A stretch of DNA of 64,000 nucleotides from Clostridium sp. Cult3 (GTDB taxonomy: Bacteria; Bacillota; Clostridia; Tissierellales; Tepidimicrobiaceae), in contig NZ_PPXY01000013.1 of NCBI RefSeq assembly GCF_021655115.1, positions 55,899 to 119,898 on the forward strand, written 5' to 3'. How positions within the stretch are numbered: the stretch's first letter is position 1; each line of letters begins with the position of its first letter. Made by a program: the position numbers and the translations under genes. Below are positions 34,896 through 43,626 of this stretch, piece by piece. The notes under the pieces are model-generated. The model saw nothing but the letters and a program-made list of their open reading frames with translations. It made no database searches and was not told where the DNA came from.

Positions 34896-35504
34896 ATGAA
34901 GGATTTAAATTTTTTTGAACCATATATAGAGAAGAAAGAGATAAATATAGATAAAAGATTGGTATTTTCTTTATTAGGTCTATTGTTAACCATTTGTATA
35001 TTATCCTATACCATACTTAACCAGATTAGGATTAGACGGATTGAAAGGGATGTTGGAAAATTAAAAGCTACTGTTGAAGATGAACGAATAAACAAAAGGG
35101 TCAAAGGAATCGAAAATAAGAAGAAGGAAGTAGCAGAGTTTAAACAGTCCTTAGATAAAATAAAACTAATAGATGATTTAGTTAAGGAAGAGAGCTTTAT
35201 AGATGTATACTTATTGGAGAGCATTACATCAAGCATGCCAGAGGATGTTTTCTTTACCTCTATCAGTATATATGATGATAGTATTCAAATAGTTGGAGTA
35301 TCTAAGAATAAATATTCCATTGCAGAATTAGGGAAAAGCTTAGAAGTAATAGAAGAGTTTAAGGAGATATTTGTAGAAAACATATCCTCCGAAGTTGGCT
35401 ATTATAACTTCAATCTGAATATTGATCTAAAGGATGTGAATATAGATGAAGATGAGCCCGCTATTGAACAAGATGAAGATGAAGAGACCTCTGACGAAGA
35501 ATGA
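34896..35504 (+). CDS. pilN: Type IV pilus alignment protein PilN
   Basis: 202 residues: a cytoplasmic N-terminus with the PilM-binding motif (DLNFFEPYIE, residues 3-12), one membrane helix (about 24-42), a coiled coil and a ferredoxin-like fold. A strongly acidic C-terminal tail (DEDEPAIEQDEDEETSDEE) is unusual. PilM-PilN-PilO link the motor to the envelope. Its 3' end overlaps pilO. Confidence 0.88.
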   Translation: MKDLNFFEPYIEKKEINIDKRLVFSLLGLLLTICILSYTILNQIRIRRIERDVGKLKATVEDERINKRVKGIENKKKEVAEFKQSLDKIKLIDDLVKEESFIDVYLLESITSSMPEDVFFTSISIYDDSIQIVGVSKNKYSIAELGKSLEVIEEFKEIFVENISSEVGYYNFNLNIDLKDVNIDEDEPAIEQDEDEETSDEE

Positions 35505-36882
35505 GAAATTACTGTTTGTTATATTGATGGTATTGATTATTTTTATTGTAACTTTTAGATTTGTTATCACCCCTCAAGCTAGCAAATTGCAAGAGTTGAC
35601 CGAACAAAAATGGGCTTATGAGGATAAAATATCCCGAATGAATACCCTGTTAAAAGGTGAAAAAAGCATTGATAAGGAATGGATAGGGTTACATAATGAA
35701 GAAGCTATGATACTCAACAAGTATTTTGCAACTATAGACCAACCAGAAATAATATATATATTAAACAACTTATTAAATAATGAGGAAATAGATATACTGG
35801 ATATTAATTTTGATAGGCCTACGAAAGAACAGATAGGGGATTTAACGGTAGATTCTATGAATATAGTTCTTCCCTATAAGGGGAGTTATGATGGTCTTGT
35901 TTCCATTATAGAAGCTATTAATTCAAGCCCTAAAAAGATGCTAATATCTAATTTGATAATGGATAAAAATGTGGATGGAAAATTAGTTGGGAATATATCG
36001 TTAAAAGTTTATAGTTTAGAGGGATTAGCAGATAAGAAAGAGGATACTAGCTATATTGGTAGGATTATTAAAACTGATAAATCCGATCCTTTTATGGCCT
36101 ACGAAGAATATGATGAAGTGGATAATATGGATCTAGAGAATTCAATTGAAGACTCCAGTGGTTTTTCCGGTACTAATCTCAGTGAAGGCATTCCTAGTTC
36201 TGTAGATGAAGGTGCTTCTAAGGATGATTATAATAGAGAAGTACTAGAAGATTTTGAAGAAGAGGATATATATTTTATTCCTTCTAATAAGGAGATAAAA
36301 GGCAGTATATCTAAATCCAACAACTCCAAATTAAATAAGTATTCCCTTCGTTTGGAATATAATATACTTGCATTAGAAGATGAAAACAGGGCATATGTGG
36401 ATTTGACGGATAAAGATATAATCCTCAAATACCCGCCCGCATCTATTGGGATATGGGCATACTCATATTCCTATTCTCCGCTTACATTAGGCTATAGACT
36501 GAAGGGACAAGCTGGTGAAAAGATAGATGTAGAGTTATCTAAAGGGATTAACTGGCTAGGATGGCAATACATAGAAGCTACCCCACCTCAGGATTTATCT
36601 CTATATCCATTACAATTAGATCGGTTTTACTTGGAACTAGGTTATAATAGGGACGATTATGGAGTGCTTTTGATAGATAAACTAGAAGCAAAGTATCGTA
36701 AATCCAATAATAACAATATAGAGAGATTTACCTTTTATATGGTGGAATCAGGAGATACGCTGAATAAGATCAGTGTTAAAAATTATGGGACATCCAATAA
36801 GACCAATATAATTAAGAAATACAATGAAATAAAATCCGATAAGGATATATGGGAAGGCAAAATACTGGTAATACCAAGATAG
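35479..36882 (+). CDS. pilO: PilO-like protein fused to a carbohydrate-binding-like domain and a C-terminal LysM
   Basis: 467 residues from ATG 35479 (MKRPLTKNEKLLF, the usual PilO beginning; in-frame ATGs at 35446 and 35473 exist). One membrane helix (about 12-30) and a coiled coil precede a PilO-type fold (to about 190), then an acidic linker. A beta-sandwich resembling glycan-binding modules follows (IGIWAYSYSYSPLTLGYRL, INWLGWQYIEA, about 315-400). The protein ends with a LysM (YMVESGDTLNKISVKNYG to ILVIPR, about 421-467). The usual PilO is about 200 residues, so this fusion is notable. Confidence 0.8.
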   Translation: MKRPLTKNEKLLFVILMVLIIFIVTFRFVITPQASKLQELTEQKWAYEDKISRMNTLLKGEKSIDKEWIGLHNEEAMILNKYFATIDQPEIIYILNNLLNNEEIDILDINFDRPTKEQIGDLTVDSMNIVLPYKGSYDGLVSIIEAINSSPKKMLISNLIMDKNVDGKLVGNISLKVYSLEGLADKKEDTSYIGRIIKTDKSDPFMAYEEYDEVDNMDLENSIEDSSGFSGTNLSEGIPSSVDEGASKDDYNREVLEDFEEEDIYFIPSNKEIKGSISKSNNSKLNKYSLRLEYNILALEDENRAYVDLTDKDIILKYPPASIGIWAYSYSYSPLTLGYRLKGQAGEKIDVELSKGINWLGWQYIEATPPQDLSLYPLQLDRFYLELGYNRDDYGVLLIDKLEAKYRKSNNNNIERFTFYMVESGDTLNKISVKNYGTSNKTNIIKKYNEIKSDKDIWEGKILVIPR

Positions 36883-36897
36883 GAAAAGGTGATATAG

Positions 36898-38658
36898 ATG
36901 AAAAAGTTTAGAGAAGCTATATCTATTATTATATTGATATTTTTGATTATGAGCCATATTCCTACTGTATATGGTAATAGTTTAGATATAAAGAGGGATA
37001 TAGATAAAAAGGCATATAATTTAGGTTATGAGGATGGCAAAATAGAGGGAGCAAAAAATGACATAGATATTCCCTACTATAGGGCATTGCCAAGGGATGA
37101 AGAAATAATTTATAGACTTGAGATGGAATATAGATGGGATTATGATGAAAAGCATAGAGAGGATATTCTTGACAACTATATTGATGGATTTATGTATGGA
37201 TATAATTCTGCAAAGAAATCTAAAGAAGATGGGAATCAAGACGATAAACATAAAGAAGAAAGGATAGATTATGCTGCTACATTGGGGAAAACCTTAGGAG
37301 AGGTATATGGCTATAGGGATTTTTATCAGGGAAATAAAAATAACTGGTCTAAGGCTATTCCTTCTAATAAGCAATTAATAGATATGTACAATTTAGATAA
37401 AGAGATCTATGAATATAGACATGTTTTCTTAGATGCTTTTAGGGGAAACTTTAAAGTTGGTTATAATGAAGGATATAGAGTGGCAAACCTAGAGCCTATT
37501 AAAACATCCTATGAAATAGGAATAGAGGATGGAGAAAAGATTGGGACAATATTGGGAGCTGCAGATGGTTCAAAAGACTATTTTAGCAATGAATCAATAG
37601 ATTACAAACGGAATATTCCTTCAGATTCGACAATCATACGAAAGTATTCCCTAAATAAAGATTCGAATAAATATAAAGAAGGTTTTTTAACCGGTTTCAA
37701 AAGAGCTTATGAAGAAAGCTATAACGAAAAGTTTAGAACTATGAATTTAGACTTACATAGTAGCTCCTACGTAGAAACAGTAGTACCAAGTGCTGGGGGA
37801 GAGATTTCTAGCTTAGATAACTATTTGTTTCTGAATATTCATAAGGGAACATATTATAACCCTATTACAGTAGCCATAGAAAAAATGTATTATAATCCTT
37901 CTAAATTGGAGAGTAGATATATAAAAGCGTCGGAAGTTTATAAAGTGAGTATTTATAACGATTCCTATGTAGTTGACAACGACAATATTGTGGAGCTAAA
38001 ATTTGAGTACTATGGCAAGGACAATGGAGGTATATATAAACTTGTTGATGATAAGTGGATCTATATGCCTTCAATCATAGATGAAAACTTCATAAAAACC
38101 AATATTAATCCTAACTCCCTATCCAAGGGAGAAAATATATATGTTGTTTTGGTCGATCGGGAGGCTAGGTCATTACCGGATATTAGAGGTAATTGGGCTA
38201 AAGGCGAAATAAACACTTTTATTAGAAGAAATATTGTATCAGGCTATTCAGATAATACCTTTAAACCAGATAAAAATATATCCAGAGGAGAATTTTTAAC
38301 TGTGTTAGGTAGGGTATATGGTTGGCAAATCCAATCCATACCCGATATATCTGAAAGTTTTAAGGATAACAAAACATTTGGTTCCTATAAAGATGTGATT
38401 AGTTATGCTATAAACCAAGACTATGTCCAAGGCTATCCAGATGGAACCTTTAAGCCTAATAATCCTATTACCTACAAGGAAGTGGAAATAATAATGCAAA
38501 GAATAACTAACAATAAAAATTTCCGCTGGTATAATACTGCTGCTAAAGCACTTTATCATAAAGATTATAGAAGCAAATCCTATAATAATATGAAAAATAA
38601 TATTACTAGGGCTGAAGTTGTATATATGCTCTATCTATTAAATGAATGGAAATATTGA
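36898..38658 (+). CDS. SLH-domain protein with three internal repeats
   Basis: 586 residues with a signal peptide (cleavage near VYGNS, about residue 26). Residues about 38-280 contain three degenerate repeats of about 80 residues sharing a GYxDGxxxG start, an IPSDxxIIxxYxL middle and a GFxxxYxEGY end. A beta-rich region follows. From about 420 come SLH domains (NWAKGEINTFIRRNIVSGYSD, then YVQGYPDGTFKP, and a weak third). SLH domains bind pyruvylated wall polymers. The place between pilO and a second minor-pilin set suggests a wall-anchored pilus accessory protein. Confidence 0.78.
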   Translation: MKKFREAISIIILIFLIMSHIPTVYGNSLDIKRDIDKKAYNLGYEDGKIEGAKNDIDIPYYRALPRDEEIIYRLEMEYRWDYDEKHREDILDNYIDGFMYGYNSAKKSKEDGNQDDKHKEERIDYAATLGKTLGEVYGYRDFYQGNKNNWSKAIPSNKQLIDMYNLDKEIYEYRHVFLDAFRGNFKVGYNEGYRVANLEPIKTSYEIGIEDGEKIGTILGAADGSKDYFSNESIDYKRNIPSDSTIIRKYSLNKDSNKYKEGFLTGFKRAYEESYNEKFRTMNLDLHSSSYVETVVPSAGGEISSLDNYLFLNIHKGTYYNPITVAIEKMYYNPSKLESRYIKASEVYKVSIYNDSYVVDNDNIVELKFEYYGKDNGGIYKLVDDKWIYMPSIIDENFIKTNINPNSLSKGENIYVVLVDREARSLPDIRGNWAKGEINTFIRRNIVSGYSDNTFKPDKNISRGEFLTVLGRVYGWQIQSIPDISESFKDNKTFGSYKDVISYAINQDYVQGYPDGTFKPNNPITYKEVEIIMQRITNNKNFRWYNTAAKALYHKDYRSKSYNNMKNNITRAEVVYMLYLLNEWKY

Positions 38659-38673
38659 TTGAGGTATGAGACA

Positions 38674-39114
38674 ATGGATAGAAAGGGCTTTACCTTAATA
38701 GAAGTAATGTTGGTTATTAGTATATTGGGAATATTTTTGCTCATACCAGCATTAAAAGGGACTATAGCCTCAAACTTTAAGGAAAGAAAAGAACTGAGGA
38801 CCTTCAAGAAGGATATAGAATATGCACGAAATAGAGCCATAGTTGAATCAACTATGTATAGTGTCTATATGAATTTTGAAGACAATTTCTACTGTATAAA
38901 TAAATATGAGGACAAAGAAGTAGTATTAAAAAAGTATGAGTTCAAAAATGGAATTAAATTAAAAGGAACAAAAAATATGGGAAATCAGTTAGCCTTTAGC
39001 TATCTAGGCATTCCATCTAAAGCAGGAACTATATATCTTGAAGATAAAAATGGAGATAAAATCGAAATTACTATTACACCTGTTACTGGGAAAGTAAATA
39101 TATATCAAAAATAG
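38674..39114 (+). CDS. Minor pilin, GspH/FimT-like (set 2)
   Basis: 146 residues beginning MDRKG, cleaved before FTLIEVMLVISILGIF with Glu5. The domain has the GspH-type pattern (REL RTFKKDIEYARNRAI helix, then KNGIKLKGT and VTGKVNIYQ strands). Start at ATG 38674, with TTGAGG about 11 bases upstream; the extension to 38659 gives no better site. First gene of the second minor-pilin set. Confidence 0.85.
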   Translation: MDRKGFTLIEVMLVISILGIFLLIPALKGTIASNFKERKELRTFKKDIEYARNRAIVESTMYSVYMNFEDNFYCINKYEDKEVVLKKYEFKNGIKLKGTKNMGNQLAFSYLGIPSKAGTIYLEDKNGDKIEITITPVTGKVNIYQK

Positions 39115-39165
39115 TATTACAGTATGTAATAGCATAAATTCAAATTATGTGAGAGTTGAAGGATT

Positions 39166-39606
39166 ATGAATAAAAAGGGATTTTTATTAATGGAGATATT
39201 AATGGGGCTGTTTTTGTTAGGACTAATCACAGTCAGCTGTTTGCCTATTTTAAATACTGCTCTAAGAAATTTGCAATTATCAAAAGATAAGATGGAGATG
39301 ATATATATTGCAGAGTCTGCTATTGAACAATTGAAGTCCTTTGATTATAATAGTACTCAAAAAGATGAATATTTATTTGATATTCAGTTAATAGAATTAG
39401 CGGATAGTCTGATGGATGAAGAGCAAGTCACTATTGTATTGCCGCTAAATACTGATAATAGTCAGTGGAAATACCTGTGTACTATACATAAAGAGAAAGA
39501 TTTTTCCGAACTGTGGAAGATTAGTGTGGAGGTATCACCTATTGATAAGGAGCAAAGGCTTAAGGATGTTACAATTGTGGCTTTTATGCCTATTCCGCAA
39601 AAATAA
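39166..39606 (+). CDS. Minor pilin, GspI/PilV-like (set 2)
   Basis: 146 residues beginning MNKKG, then FLLMEILMGLFLLGLITVS with Glu5. The soluble domain of about 115 residues is followed by a short polar end. The 3' end overlaps the start region of the following pilin gene in another frame. Assignment to GspI is by size and order only. Confidence 0.82.
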   Translation: MNKKGFLLMEILMGLFLLGLITVSCLPILNTALRNLQLSKDKMEMIYIAESAIEQLKSFDYNSTQKDEYLFDIQLIELADSLMDEEQVTIVLPLNTDNSQWKYLCTIHKEKDFSELWKISVEVSPIDKEQRLKDVTIVAFMPIPQK

Positions 39607-40177
39607 TAAATCATTAAAAGTTAAAAAAAACAATTATGGGTTTACATTAATTGAATTAGTTCTATCAATAGCAATTGTTGCAACAATAGTTATTCCCTTG
39701 TATTCTATACTTAATTTTACAATAGATGCTTGTAAAGTAGGAGATATTGAAGATGAGGTACTGTTAAATGGGAAACATGCTATAGAATACATAAAAAAAG
39801 AGATACAATATGCAGATAAAATCATTCACATAAGCAAATTTGAAGGGGTAGATGAGAAGTATAAGGATAACTTTGGATTTGTAATTTTAAACTATATGCC
39901 TAATAAGGAATTGAAATATAATTACTCAACTTACTACCTTAGGGATAATTCTATCTATAGAATAGCTGTTAATTCTAAAACAGACACATATCCCAAGGTA
40001 AGATCTTTTGATGTTGGTGGACATAATAAAATTGCAGATTATGTTATATCCATAGATGGGACTGAGGTAGATTTTGAAACTAATATTATTGATATATGCT
40101 TTATACTAAAGGGAGAATATAGAAGAGAAACTAAATTCAGCACTAAATTGATTATTAGATGTCCCGTAATATATTGA
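39566..40177 (+). CDS. Minor pilin, GspJ/PilW-like (set 2), start uncertain
   Basis: About 203 residues. The pilin signature NNYG then FTLIELVLSIAIVATIVIP with Glu5 is clear, but no ATG, GTG or TTG lies between the previous stop (39606) and this motif. The nearest in-frame starts are ATG 39566 and TTG 39575, both inside the preceding gene, giving a leader of about 29 residues. An overlap of about 40 bases and translational coupling are implied. The soluble domain is about 150 residues. Confidence 0.78.
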   Translation: MLQLWLLCLFRKNNKSLKVKKNNYGFTLIELVLSIAIVATIVIPLYSILNFTIDACKVGDIEDEVLLNGKHAIEYIKKEIQYADKIIHISKFEGVDEKYKDNFGFVILNYMPNKELKYNYSTYYLRDNSIYRIAVNSKTDTYPKVRSFDVGGHNKIADYVISIDGTEVDFETNIIDICFILKGEYRRETKFSTKLIIRCPVIY

Positions 40178-40194
40178 ATTACGAGGTGTAATAA

Positions 40195-41229
40195 GTGTGT
40201 AAGACAATAAACAAAGGTTTTATATCAATACTGGCCTTATTAGTAATGGCCACTATATTGGTGTCTAGCTTATTCTTATCCTATAGTTCCAACTTAGAGT
40301 ATATGATTCTCAATTCAAGCAAAAACAATACCCAGGCTTTTTATCTAGCTGAAGGTAAGATATTGATGGTATTAAATAAAGATAAATATTACAAAGATAT
40401 GCTTCTACCAAGGTTAGAGGAGTATTTAAAAAAGGGTAGAATTGCCGATCCAGATAAGAAAATTATTATACTAGATGATGAGGATATGATAGAAGGGGAT
40501 AATTACAATAGGATAAACCTATCTTTTTCTAAAGAAGACAATAGAAGATTAATAGAATTGCAAACTCAGGCTATTTACAATAATATAAAAAGGAAGGCTA
40601 TTGCCAAATTAACCATAATTAACGAAATATTTGAAATGGGATTACCAGTAGTATCTACCAGTATACTAAAAAACGAGAAAACTGAAATATATATGGGGTA
40701 TATGGATTATTTACAACAGGAAATCCAAATACCCCCCCTTAACAGTGATATGATGGGGATAGAAGCCATGGATTATGACCGCATAAATATTATCAAGAGG
40801 ATAGACAACCAAACTAATGTAGAATTATATAGAAATAGTATTGAAATGCCTATTAAGGGATATACATTAAACAGAGAAAAAGTTTTTTTACTAGCCCAAA
40901 ATACCGGTAATGGGATTACGATAGTATCTATTCTTTCTGAAGTTCCTTCAGATCTAATAGTTTTAAAAGGGATCATGTATGTTGAAGGGGATCTGAAAGT
41001 ATATAATGATATGGAGTTTAATGGCATACTAATTGTTAATGGAGGCAAAATCTTTGTGGAACCTAATATTAAAGCAAAATTTAACGGTATAGTATTGGGA
41101 GAGAATGCAGAAGAACTATTAGATTATGAAGATGTAGAGGTTAATTATAGTATTCATGAAATAAAAAATAATGGGATTTACTTGCCTGGCTTTATTGACC
41201 CAAAAGTAGAAGTAATTAAGATCAATTAG
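40195..41229 (+). CDS. PilX/GspK-like pilus protein (set 2)
   Basis: 344 residues beginning CKTINKG, then FISILALLVMATILVSSLF: a pilin-like anchor without Glu5, as typical for GspK/PilX tip proteins. The helix continues into NTQAFYLAEGKI, a PilX-type motif. The C-terminal half is beta-rich (about 240-330, VEGDLKVYNDMEFNGILIVNGG), resembling right-handed beta-helix polymer folds. GTG start with GAGGTG upstream. It closes the second minor-pilin set. Confidence 0.72.
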   Translation: MCKTINKGFISILALLVMATILVSSLFLSYSSNLEYMILNSSKNNTQAFYLAEGKILMVLNKDKYYKDMLLPRLEEYLKKGRIADPDKKIIILDDEDMIEGDNYNRINLSFSKEDNRRLIELQTQAIYNNIKRKAIAKLTIINEIFEMGLPVVSTSILKNEKTEIYMGYMDYLQQEIQIPPLNSDMMGIEAMDYDRINIIKRIDNQTNVELYRNSIEMPIKGYTLNREKVFLLAQNTGNGITIVSILSEVPSDLIVLKGIMYVEGDLKVYNDMEFNGILIVNGGKIFVEPNIKAKFNGIVLGENAEELLDYEDVEVNYSIHEIKNNGIYLPGFIDPKVEVIKIN

Positions 41230-41258
41230 CTTTAGTTTATTATAGGGAGCGTGATATT

Positions 41259-41525
41259 ATGGAGTTACGAAACTTAATGGAAGATGAAGTAATGAACACT
41301 ATTGATAGAGTACTAAAAGATAGAGACGAGGTTTGTGGTTGTGATAAATGTAGATTAGATATTGCTGCAATTGCATTAAATAATTTAAAACCCAAATATG
41401 TTGTTACAGAAAAAGGTGGACTATATGCCAAAGTTGATACTTTAGACTATCAGTATGATGTGGATCTGGTAAAAGAAATTACTAAAGCTATTGAAATCGT
41501 GGACAAGGAACCTCATCATGAATAA
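41259..41525 (+). CDS. ComFB family protein
   Basis: 88 residues matching late competence protein ComFB: MEDEVMNTIDRVL (about residues 6-18), the cysteine motif CGCDKC (about 26-31) and LDIAAIALNNLKPKYVV. ComFB-type domains in cyanobacteria have been reported to bind cyclic dinucleotides and to act on pili and competence, so a c-di-GMP-linked pilus role is plausible here but unproven. SD GGGAG. It lies between the last pilin gene and aroK, 9 bases before aroK. Confidence 0.85.
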   Translation: MELRNLMEDEVMNTIDRVLKDRDEVCGCDKCRLDIAAIALNNLKPKYVVTEKGGLYAKVDTLDYQYDVDLVKEITKAIEIVDKEPHHE

Positions 41526-41534
41526 GGTGATATT

Positions 41535-42068
41535 TTGAAAAACATTGTATTAATAGGGATGAGTGGAGTAGGCAAGACATCAGTTGGAAAATACATTTCT
41601 AATAGACTAAATATTGAATTTCAAGATACTGATGATATAATACTTAAGTATACTGGAGAAACTATAGACTACATATTTAAAAAATATGGGGAGGATTATT
41701 TTCGGCATTTGGAAAAGCAAGCTATAATAGAAACATCCTCTAAAGATGGTGTAATTATCTCTACTGGTGGAGGAGCAATACTGAAGACTCGCAATAGGAA
41801 GGTGTTAAAAGATAATGGAGTTGTATTTTTTTTAAATGCCGATGTTAGTACTCTGGTATCCAATATACTATCGTCCACGTCATCAAAGGGCCATAGACCA
41901 CTATTAGATATGGACAATTTATATAATAGTATAAGTAAACTATATGCAGAAAGATATGAATTATATTCAATTACTGCAGACCATATTATAAACGTGGACA
42001 ATAAATCTATTGAGGAGATAGGAAATGAAATAATTTTTATTTTTAATCAGTATATCTATTGTAGTTAG
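41535..42068 (+). CDS. aroK: Shikimate kinase
   Basis: 177-residue P-loop kinase making shikimate 3-phosphate. Walker A GMSGVGKT (residues 8-15), DTDD (about 32-35), the shikimate-binding FRHLE (about 56-60) and STGGGA (about 75-80), and the lid RPLLD are present. TTG start with AAGGTGAT upstream. It rejoins the aromatic pathway interrupted after aroE, followed by aroQ. Confidence 0.93.
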   Translation: MKNIVLIGMSGVGKTSVGKYISNRLNIEFQDTDDIILKYTGETIDYIFKKYGEDYFRHLEKQAIIETSSKDGVIISTGGGAILKTRNRKVLKDNGVVFFLNADVSTLVSNILSSTSSKGHRPLLDMDNLYNSISKLYAERYELYSITADHIINVDNKSIEEIGNEIIFIFNQYIYCS

Positions 42069-42115
42069 ACCTAATGACTGATATAATTATATAAGCAAAT
42101 TAAGGGGAAGATAGA

Positions 42116-42547
42116 ATGAAAATATTAGTTATCCATGGGCCCAATATAAATTTATTGGGAAGGAGAGATGAATCTATATATGGAAACTACTCTTTAAAAG
42201 ATATAGATTCTTTGCTCTTTGATAAGGCTACTAAATGCCATATGGAATTAGATATATTCCAATCAAATAATGAAGGCGATATTATAGATAAGCTACATCA
42301 AAGTATAGAAAAAAATGTTAAAGGCATTATAATCAATCCTGGGGCTTTTACCCACTATAGCATTGCCATAAGGGATGCTATAGAAATATTAGATATTCCG
42401 ATAATAGAAGTTCATCTATCCAATATATATGCTAGAGAAGGTTTTAGAAGGAAGTCCGTTACTGCTCCAGTATGTACTGGACAAATATCAGGATTGGGTA
42501 TATATAGCTATATATTGGCTTTGGAAGCATTAATCAATATGATATAG
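42116..42547 (+). CDS. aroQ: 3-Dehydroquinate dehydratase, type II
   Basis: 143 residues; forms 3-dehydroshikimate by the dodecameric type II route. Signature GPNINLLGRRDESIYG (about residues 7-22), the lid-loop catalytic Tyr in IYGNYS, NPGAFTHYS (about 75-83) and EVHLSNIYARE with the catalytic His near 102 are intact. SD AAGGGGAAG. Last aromatic gene here; efp follows 24 bases later, so they are probably cotranscribed. Confidence 0.95.
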   Translation: MKILVIHGPNINLLGRRDESIYGNYSLKDIDSLLFDKATKCHMELDIFQSNNEGDIIDKLHQSIEKNVKGIIINPGAFTHYSIAIRDAIEILDIPIIEVHLSNIYAREGFRRKSVTAPVCTGQISGLGIYSYILALEALINMI

Positions 42548-42571
42548 AGTTAAGATTAAGGAGGAATTGAT

Positions 42572-43129
42572 ATGATATCTGCAGGCGACTTTAGAAAAGG
42601 CATTACTTTTGAAATGGATGGAGATGTGTATCAAATTATCGACTTTCAACATGTAAAACCTGGAAAAGGTGCAGCTTTTGTTAGAACCAAGATTAAAAGC
42701 GTGATGACAGGAGCAACTAAAGAGGTAACATTTAACCCAAGTGATAGATATCCCTTAGCACGTATTGAAACTAAGGAGATGCAATATTTATATAATGACG
42801 GTGTACTGTACTACTTCATGGACAACGAAACTTATGAACAATTGCCATTGGAGGAGGGGCAAGTAGAGGAAGCTATTATGTACATTAAAGAAAATGACAA
42901 TGCTATAATTAGATTTTACGAAGGAAAGCCCTTTGAGGTAGTAGCACCTAATTTTGTAGAGTTGGAAGTTAGTCATACAGAGCCTGGAGTGAAAGGTGAT
43001 ACGGCAACTGGAGCCACAAAACCTGCTACATTGGAAACAGGAGCAACGGTAAATGTTCCCTTATTCGTTAATATAGGAGATAAGATAAAAATAGACACTC
43101 GAACAGGTGAGTATTTGTCAAGAGTCTAG
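42572..43129 (+). CDS. efp: Elongation factor P
   Basis: 185-residue three-domain beta protein that relieves ribosome stalling at polyprolines. The acceptor loop is [11 protein letters not shown], with Lys32 at the tip as in E. coli and B. subtilis types that can be modified. SD AAGGAGG. The order aroQ-efp-acidic protein-spoIIIAA is typical of clostridia. Confidence 0.96.
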   Translation: MISAGDFRKGITFEMDGDVYQIIDFQHVKPGKGAAFVRTKIKSVMTGATKEVTFNPSDRYPLARIETKEMQYLYNDGVLYYFMDNETYEQLPLEEGQVEEAIMYIKENDNAIIRFYEGKPFEVVAPNFVELEVSHTEPGVKGDTATGATKPATLETGATVNVPLFVNIGDKIKIDTRTGEYLSRV

Positions 43130-43167
43130 GGAATAATATAAATATATAATTATGAGGAGGGATTAAT

Positions 43168-43521
43168 ATGGATTACCTTTATCAAAAAGTCTCTTACCTG
43201 AAGGGATTGGCAGAGGGAATGGAGATTGGAGAGGAATCAAAAGAAGGCAAACTATTGATACATATTATTGATACTTTAGAAGAGTTTGCCGATGTTATGT
43301 CTGATATGATAGAAAATTATGAAGAATTAGAAGAGTATGTAGACTATATCGATGAAGATCTATCAGATGTGGAAGATGAATTATATGGATTTGATGAATA
43401 TGACGATGAATATGATTATTATCCTTTTGACAATTTTGATGAAGACGATATGGATTGTATAGAATTTGATTGTAACTGCTGTGATGATGAAATGATAGAC
43501 GAGTTTGAAGAAGGAGAATAA
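43168..43521 (+). CDS. Acidic CD1247-like N-terminal domain protein
   Basis: 117 residues. The first 35 (MDYLYQKVSYLKGLAEGMEI) resemble clostridial proteins annotated after C. difficile CD1247, always found between efp and spoIIIAA. The rest is extremely acidic (Asp, Glu, Tyr runs) with a terminal CNCC motif, which could bind metal. No function is known. AGGAGGG SD; a strong terminator follows, separating it from the spoIIIA operon. Confidence 0.7.
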   Translation: MDYLYQKVSYLKGLAEGMEIGEESKEGKLLIHIIDTLEEFADVMSDMIENYEELEEYVDYIDEDLSDVEDELYGFDEYDDEYDYYPFDNFDEDDMDCIEFDCNCCDDEMIDEFEEGE

Positions 43522-43535
43522 TAACTATATTAGTT

Positions 43536-43577
43536 AATAAAGACTTAAACCAATTTGGTTTAAGTCTTTATTTTTTT
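43536..43577 (+). terminator. Intrinsic terminator before spoIIIA
   Basis: 16-bp stem (43536-43551 with 43557-43572) with a T run to 43577. It isolates the spoIIIA operon from housekeeping read-through. Confidence 0.92.
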
Positions 43578-43579
43578 GC

Positions 43580-43606
43580 ATATTATTTTAGCTTGTTCAT
43601 ATTTAT
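43580..43606 (+). promoter_or_regulatory. Putative SigE promoter of spoIIIA
   Basis: ATATT (43580-43584), 13 bases, CATATTTAT (43598-43606), matching the SigE pattern of ATATT and CATAcAnT with appropriate spacing. It starts 3 bases after the terminator. In B. subtilis this operon is SigE-dependent. Confidence 0.55.
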
Positions 43607-43626
43607 ATATAAAGGAGGGACATGTT

